The position numbers were made by a program, and so were the translations under genes. The notes below the pieces were generated by a model. That model made no database searches and was not told the DNA's origin. It saw nothing but the letters and a program-made list of their open reading frames with translations. Shown here piece by piece: positions 1 to 5,491 of a stretch of DNA of 7,731 nt; positions within the stretch are counted from its first letter, which is position 1, and each line of letters opens with the position of its first letter. This DNA comes from Omnitrophica WOR_2 bacterium RIFCSPLOWO2_12_FULL_51_8 (GTDB lineage Bacteria > Omnitrophota > Gorgyraeia > Gygaellales > Profunditerraquicolaceae), in NCBI GenBank assembly GCA_001805895.1, contig MHHD01000054.1:1-7731 (forward strand), read 5' to 3'.

Positions 1-795
1 AAAGAGTTCGCGCTCTTGAATCACCCTCAAAAGTTTCGCCTGAACGCTCCTCGGTAAATTCCCGATCTCGTCAAGAAAAAGAGTCCCTCCCTTAGCCAAC
101 TCAAATTTCCCCGCTTGGGCCGAAATCGCTCCAGTGTAAGCGCCTTTCTCGTGGCCAAAGAGTTCGCTCTCGATCAGAGTCTCAGGAATCGCGCTGCAAT
201 CCACGGGGATAAAAGCCTGGTCCGATCGATCGCTTTCGGAATGGATCGCTCTCGCCACCAATTCCTTTCCTGTTCCGCTTTCTCCGATGAGGAGGACATT
301 GACATCGTGACAGGCCACGCGGCGAACGAGGTCAAAAACCTTTTCCAGGGAAGCGCTCGTCCCTTTGATGTCTCCCAAGGTAAATCGCTTCTCCAGTTTT
401 GACTCCAGGGTGTGAACTTTTTCCTCGAGATGGCGTGTTTCGAGCACATTTTTGATGATAATCTTCAACCGGTCATTGGGTACCGGCTTTGTCAGATAAT
501 CATACGCTCCCAACTTCATGGCCTCCACCGCTGTTTGGACGTTCTCGCAGGCCGTCAGCATAATCACGAGCAGCTTCTTCTCAATCTTTCGGATCTCCTG
601 CAAAAGCTCGACCCCTGGGGTATCCGGTAGACGAACATCCAGGAAAACGAGATCGGGTCTCTCCTTTTTAATCATGGCGAGCCCCTCACGGCCTGTTTTT
701 GTGGAAAGGACTTGATACTCGCTGCCAAGAATTTTGGAAAAGATCCAAGCCATTTTAGGTTCGTCGTCAATCACGAGGATTTTGTCTTGAGACAT
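1..795 (-). CDS. Sigma-54 dependent response regulator, NtrC family (partial, C-terminus cut by window edge)
   Basis: The 265 visible residues start at ATG 795 and run off the window. Residues 1-120 are a receiver domain: acidic pocket D10-D11-E12, phospho-acceptor D53 in FLDVRLPD, T81, and K103 in the LTKPV motif. Residues about 138-265 begin a sigma-54 interaction AAA+ domain with Walker A GESGTGKE (171-178), the sigma-54 contact loop as GAYTGA (218-223, Tyr where most family members have Phe) and Walker B GGTLFLDEIG (236-245). Family members are usually 440-480 residues, so the rest of the AAA+ domain and the DNA-binding Fis-type helix-turn-helix lie outside. Known role: after phosphorylation, such proteins oligomerise and use ATP to open sigma-54 RNA polymerase complexes. 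Only one base separates its start from the stop of the histidine kinase upstream, so the two are almost certainly co-translated cognate partners. Target genes cannot be read from this window. Confidence 0.95.
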   Translation of the reverse strand, partial: MSQDKILVIDDEPKMAWIFSKILGSEYQVLSTKTGREGLAMIKKERPDLVFLDVRLPDTPGVELLQEIRKIEKKLLVIMLTACENVQTAVEAMKLGAYDYLTKPVPNDRLKIIIKNVLETRHLEEKVHTLESKLEKRFTLGDIKGTSASLEKVFDLVRRVACHDVNVLLIGESGTGKELVARAIHSESDRSDQAFIPVDCSAIPETLIESELFGHEKGAYTGAISAQAGKFELAKGGTLFLDEIGNLPRSVQAKLLRVIQERELF

Positions 796-796
796 T

Positions 797-2410
797 TCAA
801 ACTGCCTTTGGAGTTAACAGGGGTTCGTCAGCCGTCTTGGCAAGAGAAGGCTCTTTCTCTGCGGAAGCGATGGGGAGGGTAACGATAAAACGGGTTCCTT
901 TGTTTGGGCCGCTAATTTTGGTCTCCACAGCAATGGATCCGTGATGCTCGCTCACAATCCGCTGGCAGATCGCAAGCCCCAGACCCGTCCCGGCAGGCTT
1001 CGTGGTAAAAAAGGGCGCAAAAAGCTGTTCTCGCACTCGGGGCGAAATGCCCTTTCCTGTATTTACGATCTCTACGAGAACCCGTTTTTGATCCGGGGCC
1101 TCTTTGACGACCACCGTTAAATGCCCGCCTTCGGGCATCGCATCAAGTGCGTTAGTGATGAGATTTGAAAACACCTCATCCATTCTTTCTACGTCGACTT
1201 TCACTTGCGGAAGATAACGGCTAAAGATTCGATGAGTCTCGACCCGCTGGGAACGCGCTCGAGCCGCGGCAAGACGAAGAACCGAATCAAGGACCCGTTG
1301 AATATCAACCATGCGAAGCGCCAGTTCTCGCGGCCTTCCATAATTGATCAGTTCCTTTGTGATCCGGTCGACCCGGTCGACCTTTTCGATGATCGCCTCG
1401 GTGAACTCTCGTAAGACGTTCTCTGGACCGAGCTTCCCGTGAATATACTGGACAGACATATTGATGATCGAAAGGGGATTGCGAATCTCATGGGCGACTG
1501 CCGCTGCAAGCTCGCCCGTGGCGGCAAGTTTCTCCTGGTGAACCAATTCATCCTGCGTCTCTTTAAGCTCCTGATAGGCATCCCGCAGTTCGTTGTACAA
1601 CTCTTCGACTTCTTCTTTCGCAACTGTCAGTTCATGAACCAGTTTATTCTCCTTGGTTGCATCATAGCCCAATAGGATGACACGCTTACTCGTCTTTGAG
1701 TCGGGGGCTGCGATCGGAACTAAATCTAGCCTGACGTTCCGGTGCTGACCGTTTTTCCCTACGAACTCAGTGTCAAATCCGCGGACAGTTTCCCCTGCAA
1801 AAGCCCGGGTCAAAACCTCTAAAATTTCTTTTTCCTTATCCGGAGGAAAGAGGCTCGCGGGCTCTCGTCCAATCAAAGAACCCTTTCCGTAACCCAGGGC
1901 TTCAAAAGCAGAGCGGTTGGCTGAGAGGATTTTGCCTTGCGGGTCTAAATTGATCACAAGCTCCGACTGTGCTTCGGCAAGCTTCTCCTTTTCTTCCAGG
2001 TTCTCCCGCAGCCGATCCCGAAGAACTTTTCTTTCCGTAACATTCGTAAAAATCACCTGGATCAACCTTTCTTTATAGGACTGGAATCTTACTATTTGAA
2101 GATCTGCGTAAAAATTTGTTCCATCTCCCTTCCGGCACGGAATCTCAGAAAGGAGTCGGGACTTGCCCTTCAATCCGGTTTCGATTTTATCGAGCATCTC
2201 AACGGGGAAGAGATCTCTGAAGCGAAATCTCAAAAGGAAATCCTTCGAATGGCCGAACATCCGAAAGAAGGAGGGATTACCATCGAGAATTTCGCCCGTG
2301 GCTACCTTCACAAAAAGGACCCCCCCTCCAAGCCGCTTCATCAATCGTCTATAGTTTCCTCTGGTGAGCTCTCGTTGGAACGCAGGCCTAGTGGCTTTTT
2401 CGCAGTCCAT
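797..2410 (-). CDS. Soluble two-PAS sensor histidine kinase
   Basis: This is a 537-residue kinase with no signal peptide or membrane segment, so it is probably cytoplasmic. Two PAS domains lie at about residues 20-130 and 145-255. A coiled coil (about 258-295) leads to the HisKA dimerisation helix with phospho-acceptor H307 in AVAHEIRNPLS. The ATP-binding HATPase_c domain shows the N box (N420 in NALDAMPEGG), G1 (NTGKGI, about 450-455), F box (LFAPFFTTK, 463-471) and G2 (GTGLGL, 474-479). All catalytic motifs are intact. The general plan is NtrB/AtoS-like, and its partner is the adjacent sigma-54 response regulator, which starts one base after this stop. The start ATG is supported by GAAGGA five bases upstream. 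The ligand or signal sensed by the PAS domains is unknown; I see no obvious cofactor-binding signature. A 153-base leader precedes it, so it may have its own promoter as well as read-through from the genes upstream. Confidence 0.95.
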   Translation of the reverse strand: MDCEKATRPAFQRELTRGNYRRLMKRLGGGVLFVKVATGEILDGNPSFFRMFGHSKDFLLRFRFRDLFPVEMLDKIETGLKGKSRLLSEIPCRKGDGTNFYADLQIVRFQSYKERLIQVIFTNVTERKVLRDRLRENLEEKEKLAEAQSELVINLDPQGKILSANRSAFEALGYGKGSLIGREPASLFPPDKEKEILEVLTRAFAGETVRGFDTEFVGKNGQHRNVRLDLVPIAAPDSKTSKRVILLGYDATKENKLVHELTVAKEEVEELYNELRDAYQELKETQDELVHQEKLAATGELAAAVAHEIRNPLSIINMSVQYIHGKLGPENVLREFTEAIIEKVDRVDRITKELINYGRPRELALRMVDIQRVLDSVLRLAAARARSQRVETHRIFSRYLPQVKVDVERMDEVFSNLITNALDAMPEGGHLTVVVKEAPDQKRVLVEIVNTGKGISPRVREQLFAPFFTTKPAGTGLGLAICQRIVSEHHGSIAVETKISGPNKGTRFIVTLPIASAEKEPSLAKTADEPLLTPKAV

Positions 2411-2421
2411 CGTCGTCCTTC

Positions 2422-2435
2422 AGAGGATGACCTCT
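2422..2435 (-). promoter_or_regulatory. Small hairpin next to the kinase ribosome binding site
   Basis: AGAGG and CCTCT form a 5-bp perfect stem around a 4-base loop. It lies immediately before the GAAGGA ribosome binding site of the histidine kinase. It could influence translation initiation, but a stem this short can arise by chance. Confidence 0.2.
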
Positions 2436-2474
2436 TTCAATGTGGAATCAGTTCCCCAATTCTTACAGATAAAA

Positions 2475-2503
2475 TATTTACCCTCTTTTTTTCCCTTTTA
2501 CAA
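2475..2503 (-). promoter_or_regulatory. Weak sigma-70-like promoter candidate for the kinase/regulator pair
   Basis: On the minus strand, TTGTAA (2503-2498) is followed after 17 bases by TAAATA (2480-2475) within an AT-rich run. The -35 matches 4 of 6 consensus bases and the -10 only 3 of 6. Spacing and position (about 65 bases before the kinase ATG) are reasonable, but the match is weak. No -24/-12 sigma-54 promoter was seen in this gap. Confidence 0.2.
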
Positions 2504-2532
2504 GATCCGGTATGGTTAAAAGCTGATTTTTT

Positions 2533-2559
2533 GGGTCCCCCGTTTCGCAGGACCGACCC
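2533..2559 (-). promoter_or_regulatory. G/C-rich inverted repeats, possible structured RNA element
   Basis: On the minus strand, GGGTC (2559-2555) can pair with GACCC (2537-2533), and the nested GGTCC (2554-2550) with GGACC (2538-2534). The two pairings are alternatives that share bases. The segment containing CGGGGGACCCA resembles, from memory, one conserved stretch of the ydaO/yuaA cyclic-di-AMP riboswitch. The rest of that aptamer, including the GGGGTGAATC-like stretch, is not seen downstream, so an intact riboswitch is not supported. It is followed by A residues, not T, which argues against a terminator on this strand. Confidence 0.25.
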
Positions 2560-2563
2560 GCTC

Positions 2564-3349
2564 TTAGGTTTCCTTGGTGTACTTTTTGACCACTCCCGCA
2601 AGGTATTTCGCTGCAATGTCCTTCCCGCCAAGACCAAAAGACAACGCTAAAGCGAGGGAGATGGCCATGAAAAGGGTATCGAGATTCTGTACTGCCAGAC
2701 CGAAGGCAGCGCCCAGCTCACGAAGTGCTACAATTCCGGTAAAAATAACGATTGCGAGCCGTGTTAACTTGGAGAGCCCTTCCGACTGCTCGATATCGAG
2801 ATTGGCTGCAATCAACCGGACCAAAGCCGCAAAGAAATTGGCAAGGAACACTCCGAGGACCAACACAAAAATGGCTGCCACCACGTTGGAGGTGTACCCC
2901 AGCAGGCGACTGATCAATTCGCCTGAATTTGCCAAAAGGCCTGAGTAATCTACGGCGAGCACCACAGTCATCGCAATCAATATAGAGTAAAGGAGGTTCC
3001 CAATCAGCTCTGAAAAGGTAACGCTGATCCCTCCTGTAGTAAGCGGCTTTTTTACAATCTTTGTGATCGCCTTCTCCACCGTCTCAAGACCCAGCACCGC
3101 CTGAACTCCCATTTGAACCCCTTTTGCGACCAACGCACCGACTGTCACAATTACCAAAGCGCCGAGGATCCCCGGTAAAAAACCGAGAATCGTGGCAACC
3201 AACCTCAGAAAAGGCGGCACAATTCCTTGATACAAACCGGAAAACCAAGAAGTTACCGAAAACCCCCCGCCTACTTGTGCCCAAGCTCGTGTAGGAGTCA
3301 CCACAAAAGACAGGGCCCCAAGAGAACAAACCCGTAATAACTTTTCCAT
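2564..3349 (-). CDS. Short MscS-related membrane protein with signal peptide (TM-helix type)
   Basis: This is a 261-residue membrane protein. Residues 1-25 look like a cleavable signal peptide (basic start, hydrophobic core, AWA-Q cleavage site). Likely membrane segments lie at about 48-76, 115-138, 155-180, 198-217 and 225-241. The last helix and the following SFGLGGKDIAAKYLAG (237-252) match the pore helix and start of the beta domain of MscS-family channels. The protein ends about ten residues later, so the cytoplasmic beta and alpha/beta vestibule of true MscS is missing. This fits the small conserved-TM-helix (PF05552-like) mechanosensitive family, which includes CmpX-type proteins. Its likely role is envelope tension or osmotic response, but channel activity is not assured. 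The start chosen is ATG 3349, because the strong AAGGAGGT site lies six bases before it; a GTG at 3352 would be too close. It sits 62 bases after the bactofilin gene. Confidence 0.8.
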   Translation of the reverse strand: MEKLLRVCSLGALSFVVTPTRAWAQVGGGFSVTSWFSGLYQGIVPPFLRLVATILGFLPGILGALVIVTVGALVAKGVQMGVQAVLGLETVEKAITKIVKKPLTTGGISVTFSELIGNLLYSILIAMTVVLAVDYSGLLANSGELISRLLGYTSNVVAAIFVLVLGVFLANFFAALVRLIAANLDIEQSEGLSKLTRLAIVIFTGIVALRELGAAFGLAVQNLDTLFMAISLALALSFGLGGKDIAAKYLAGVVKKYTKET

Positions 3350-3354
3350 CACCC

Positions 3355-3362
3355 ACCTCCTT
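3355..3362 (-). promoter_or_regulatory. Strong ribosome binding site deciding the MscS-like start
   Basis: AAGGAGGT on the minus strand is a near-perfect anti-16S match, the best in the window. There are six bases between GGAGG and ATG 3349 but only three to the in-frame GTG 3352, which favours the ATG. Confidence 0.75.
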
Positions 3363-3414
3363 ATGATTTGAAAGTTTTTTTACTTGTCTCCTCCTTGTCA
3401 GAATCCCGCCCGAA

Positions 3415-3978
3415 TCAGCCTGCCTGAACCTCGGTACCCGCCGCAACAGAGCTTGATGTCAAATTATTCTCAGAGATCCACCGCTCGAGATCGATCCGGT
3501 CAAAAAACCACGCGCCGTTATCTCCATGAGACGCCGGGATTTTTTTGTTTTCCGCAAGTTCAATTAAGGTGTCCACATCGATTTGCAGGAATTGAGCTGT
3601 CTCCCCGGGGGTCATCTGGGTTTCCTTTTTGACTTGCGCGGATTGCTGCATGATTTCACACTTTCCCCAAAAACAAGCCCCCCTTTCCACCAGAAGCAAG
3701 GAAGCCTTCACATCCCCCCGAAGTTCGCCGCCGGGACGAAGCCGAACCCCCTCCACCGCATACACATCGCCTGAAATCTTTCCTTTCACGATGACGTTCT
3801 CGGCCGATATCCTTCCCCGAATCGCGGCGCCCTTCTCGACCGTTAACTCGCTCTGAATTCGAATGTCGCCCTCAAAAGTTCCGGTCACAATCACATCGGC
3901 TTTTTCAAGCAGTGCAAGGTCTCCTCTTGCCTCAGTATTCAGACGGATGTTTTTCTTCCTCTTGAGGAAAAATTTCAT
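3415..3978 (-). CDS. Bactofilin fused to a C-terminal excisionase-type helix-turn-helix
   Basis: This is a 187-residue protein. Residues about 27-112 are a bactofilin (polymer-forming cytoskeletal) domain. It has repeated short beta-strand units with turn glycines, for example TGTFEGDI, GKISGDVYAVEGV and GELRGDV, as in a right-handed beta-helix. The N-terminus (MKFFLKRKKN) is basic and may contact membrane or nucleic acid. After a short linker, residues about 121-171 resemble the HTH_17/excisionase MerR-like fold: MTPGETAQFLQIDVDTL, then a wing and WFFDRIDLERWISENN. Bactofilins polymerise without nucleotide and scaffold cell-wall enzymes, chromosome-anchoring proteins or appendages. They are usually a core with short tails, so a DNA-binding-like tail is unusual and could tie the polymer to DNA or simply mediate protein contacts. 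ATG 3978 is preceded by GAAGGAG with 8-base spacing, 18 bases after the upstream stop. Confidence 0.88.
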   Translation of the reverse strand: MKFFLKRKKNIRLNTEARGDLALLEKADVIVTGTFEGDIRIQSELTVEKGAAIRGRISAENVIVKGKISGDVYAVEGVRLRPGGELRGDVKASLLLVERGACFWGKCEIMQQSAQVKKETQMTPGETAQFLQIDVDTLIELAENKKIPASHGDNGAWFFDRIDLERWISENNLTSSSVAAGTEVQAG

Positions 3979-3996
3979 CGGCTTTTCTCCTTCCGT

Positions 3997-4650
3997 TTAG
4001 GAATTCTCTGGATGAAGAATGGCTGGACCCCTCTTTCGAGACAACAAAGGAAGTCTTTCAAGAGCGCTCCGTTCCTCCGGGCTCAATGGGATTTCCTCGA
4101 AAAAAAATCGGTCCTTCTCGAGCCCTTCCTCTACCGCCAAGAATCCTTTTTGATCCCCATCGTGGGGCTTCCTTTCTTCCCCTTCGACCCAGCGGAGCAA
4201 AATTCCTTTTCTTCCCGCCCCCCCCATCAAACTAAAACTCACGAGCCAGGCTTTAACGCCCGAGAAGTTAAGATAATGAATAAATTCCGGTTGAAAATCT
4301 CGGGCAAATACTACAAGCCGAACTTCCATCCCCGGTTGAAAAATACGCTCACCCCTTCCCTTGAAGAAAGTTTCAGCTTCCTGTTTCAGGATCAAATAAG
4401 TTTCCAGAATGCCTTCGAGTCCCTCCTGATCAGCCGCCTCCCGGACAATCACCTTGGCAAAGACACCCGAAGGGTCAAGGAATGAAAACCCCATTTTACC
4501 TTTTTCGTGCTCCGGGCCAGGGAGATTGAAAACAAAAGAGCCTGGAAAAAACTCCTCGATAGAATGCAAAAGGAGTTGCTCAATCACTGGAACAGGAATC
4601 GAATCTCGTTTCTCCCAAAAAACCTCCAGGGGCCCTTCGAGGGGGGTCAT
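3997..4650 (-). CDS. Unrecognised protein, possible inactive PD-(D/E)XK nuclease-like fold
   Basis: I do not recognise this 217-residue soluble protein as a named family. The middle (about 50-142) follows the order of a NucS/DUF91-type restriction-nuclease fold: a strand pair ending FLDPSGVFAKVIVREA (57-72), a helix rich in Glu and Leu (75-97), then VRLVVFARDF-(E)FIHYLN and a closing strand AWLVSFSLM. At the sites where active enzymes carry D and ExK, this protein appears to have G54, I68 and R70. If the alignment is right, it is not a nuclease. The C-terminus is charged. Start choice: ATG 4650 lies 19 bases after the upstream stop, with GGGAG about 11 bases before it. ATG 4716, with GGGAG nine bases upstream, is an alternative giving 239 residues and a 47-base overlap. 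An ATG at 4749 also exists but lacks a good ribosome binding site. That the reading frame is real is likely; the fold is inference. Confidence 0.7.
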   Translation of the reverse strand: MTPLEGPLEVFWEKRDSIPVPVIEQLLLHSIEEFFPGSFVFNLPGPEHEKGKMGFSFLDPSGVFAKVIVREAADQEGLEGILETYLILKQEAETFFKGRGERIFQPGMEVRLVVFARDFQPEFIHYLNFSGVKAWLVSFSLMGGAGRKGILLRWVEGEERKPHDGDQKGFLAVEEGLEKDRFFFEEIPLSPEERSALERLPLLSRKRGPAILHPENS

Positions 4651-4669
4651 TAACAGTTCGTCTCCCGTG

Positions 4670-5491
4670 TTAAAAAAGACTGATGTTTCTTTGCAAGGCC
4701 TCGGCCGAAAGGGCATCTCTGAGCACTCCCTTCGAATCACAGAGCCCATAGAAATCCAAGTTTCGAGCCAGGAGTCTTCTCACAAGACTTTGATAGTCCC
4801 GGAAGAAGTCCCAGGCATTTGAACAGCTGAAACCGGTTCCATCGAGAAGGACGCCCGTCGGAAGCCGGGGGGTCTTAAGAGAAACCCACTTAAGGGCTTG
4901 ATAGAGCTGAGTGAGACCCGCTCGATCGGGAGGGACGATAAAAATGACTTGCTCAACCTGTTGAAAAAACCCGGATTCCAAAAATTCTTCCCGGCCGCTC
5001 AGACTTACCAAATCAATTCTCCCCTGCTGCAACCCTTCCCACTCTTTGGAGTTTCTTCCCTCAGGCATGTGAATCAACTCAACCTCAGGTGACAGGGACA
5101 AGCAAGTTGCTCTTGAGGAACCGTTTAAAGGAAGAAAACGGGAAAGGGAAGGGGAATAGGAACGCAATCTCTCCCAGCAGCCGTAAGAGGTTCCAAAACT
5201 CACGACTCGGATTTTCTTTGCTCCGGAAAGTTGAGTACCAAGGTAACGACCCAATGCGCTGCTTAGGACGAGATGATTCTCTCCGGTGTTCATCCAAACA
5301 AGACCCAGCCTCTCCTTTCCAGCCAGGAGAGGGAATGCCGGGGCAGACTTTTGGGTCGGAAGGTTCACCGTCATCGGTCCTTCGGATGTTTGTCTTTTAA
5401 GGGCCGATAGAAAAAAGTGAGCGACCCTCTCAATGCCCGAAGGTTTTTCTCCTCCATCAATGTCCCCATTATACGTCGATGACAGAAACAA
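4670..5491 (-). CDS. Degenerate MinD/BY-kinase-like P-loop protein without Walker motifs; start uncertain
   Basis: The open frame runs from TTG 5491 to the stop at 4670 (273 residues). No standard family is obvious. The order of elements matches MinD, FleN or tyrosine-kinase (CpsD/Wzc) type P-loop proteins. A strand RLGLVWMNTGENH (61-73) sits where Walker A would be but lacks GKT/S. It is followed by an alpha helix, the strand KKIRVVSFG (92-100), VELIHMPEG (about 137-145), RIDLVSLSG (158-166) where Walker B would be, VIFIVPPDRAGLTQLYQALK (183-202), and PTGVLLDG. All nucleotide-binding residues seem lost, so it is probably a pseudo-ATPase, perhaps a partner of the ParA protein it follows. The start is unresolved. 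TTG 5491 has AAGGAGG only two bases away. ATG 5374 (234 residues) overlaps the stop of a 32-codon frame by ATGA, and a slippery T6C lies between. Codon third-position GC before 5374 looks better in the other frame. Confidence 0.65.
   Translation of the reverse strand: MFLSSTYNGDIDGGEKPSGIERVAHFFLSALKRQTSEGPMTVNLPTQKSAPAFPLLAGKERLGLVWMNTGENHLVLSSALGRYLGTQLSGAKKIRVVSFGTSYGCWERLRSYSPSLSRFLPLNGSSRATCLSLSPEVELIHMPEGRNSKEWEGLQQGRIDLVSLSGREEFLESGFFQQVEQVIFIVPPDRAGLTQLYQALKWVSLKTPRLPTGVLLDGTGFSCSNAWDFFRDYQSLVRRLLARNLDFYGLCDSKGVLRDALSAEALQRNISLF
5371..5469 (-). CDS. 32-residue frame coupled to ParA stop; small protein or N-terminus read by frameshift
   Basis: ATG 5469 overlaps the ParA-fusion stop codon as TAATG, and the frame's own TGA overlaps ATG 5374 of the next gene as ATGA. 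Both are typical translational-coupling junctions. The product contains EEKNLRALRGSLTFF, which resembles the E-x-(F/Y)-R-x-LR-x-(N/S)-L segment that precedes the P-loop in BY-kinase/CpsD proteins. By hand count, about 20 of 32 codons end in G or C, against about 13 of 32 in the competing frame over the same bases. In this frame T TTT TTC (5416-5410) fits the X XXY YYZ slippery pattern. A -1 shift there would join this N-terminus to the downstream protein. It could instead be a sequencing or assembly indel in the six-base homopolymer, or a non-functional frame. Confidence 0.35.
   Translation of the reverse strand: MGTLMEEKNLRALRGSLTFFYRPLKDKHPKDR

Larger units (their letters stand above)
2411..2563 (-). 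other. 153-base intergenic leader upstream of the kinase gene
   Basis: This is the longest non-coding gap in the window. Read on the minus strand, it begins just after the MscS-like stop codon with a G/C-rich inverted-repeat segment. It then becomes A/G-rich and AT-rich (about 2475-2505) and ends with a small hairpin and the kinase ribosome binding site. No T-tract follows the G/C-rich inverted repeat, so it does not look like a simple terminator. The length and structure suggest a local promoter or a 5' regulatory leader for the two-component pair. Confidence 0.5.

Noticed and set aside
2533..2559. Rho-independent terminator after the MscS-like gene
   Set aside because: The inverted repeat is followed on the transcribed strand by A residues, not a T-run; the T-run lies on the opposite strand and before the repeat.
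3353..3414. Sigma-54 or sigma-70 promoter between the bactofilin and MscS-like genes
   Set aside because: Only a second GGAGG-like stretch and A-runs are present; no convincing -35/-10 or -24/-12 pair was found.
4012..4485. 157-residue plus-strand open frame, and other plus-strand frames across the window
   Set aside because: They lie antisense to well-supported minus-strand genes, have no recognisable domains and no clear ribosome binding sites.
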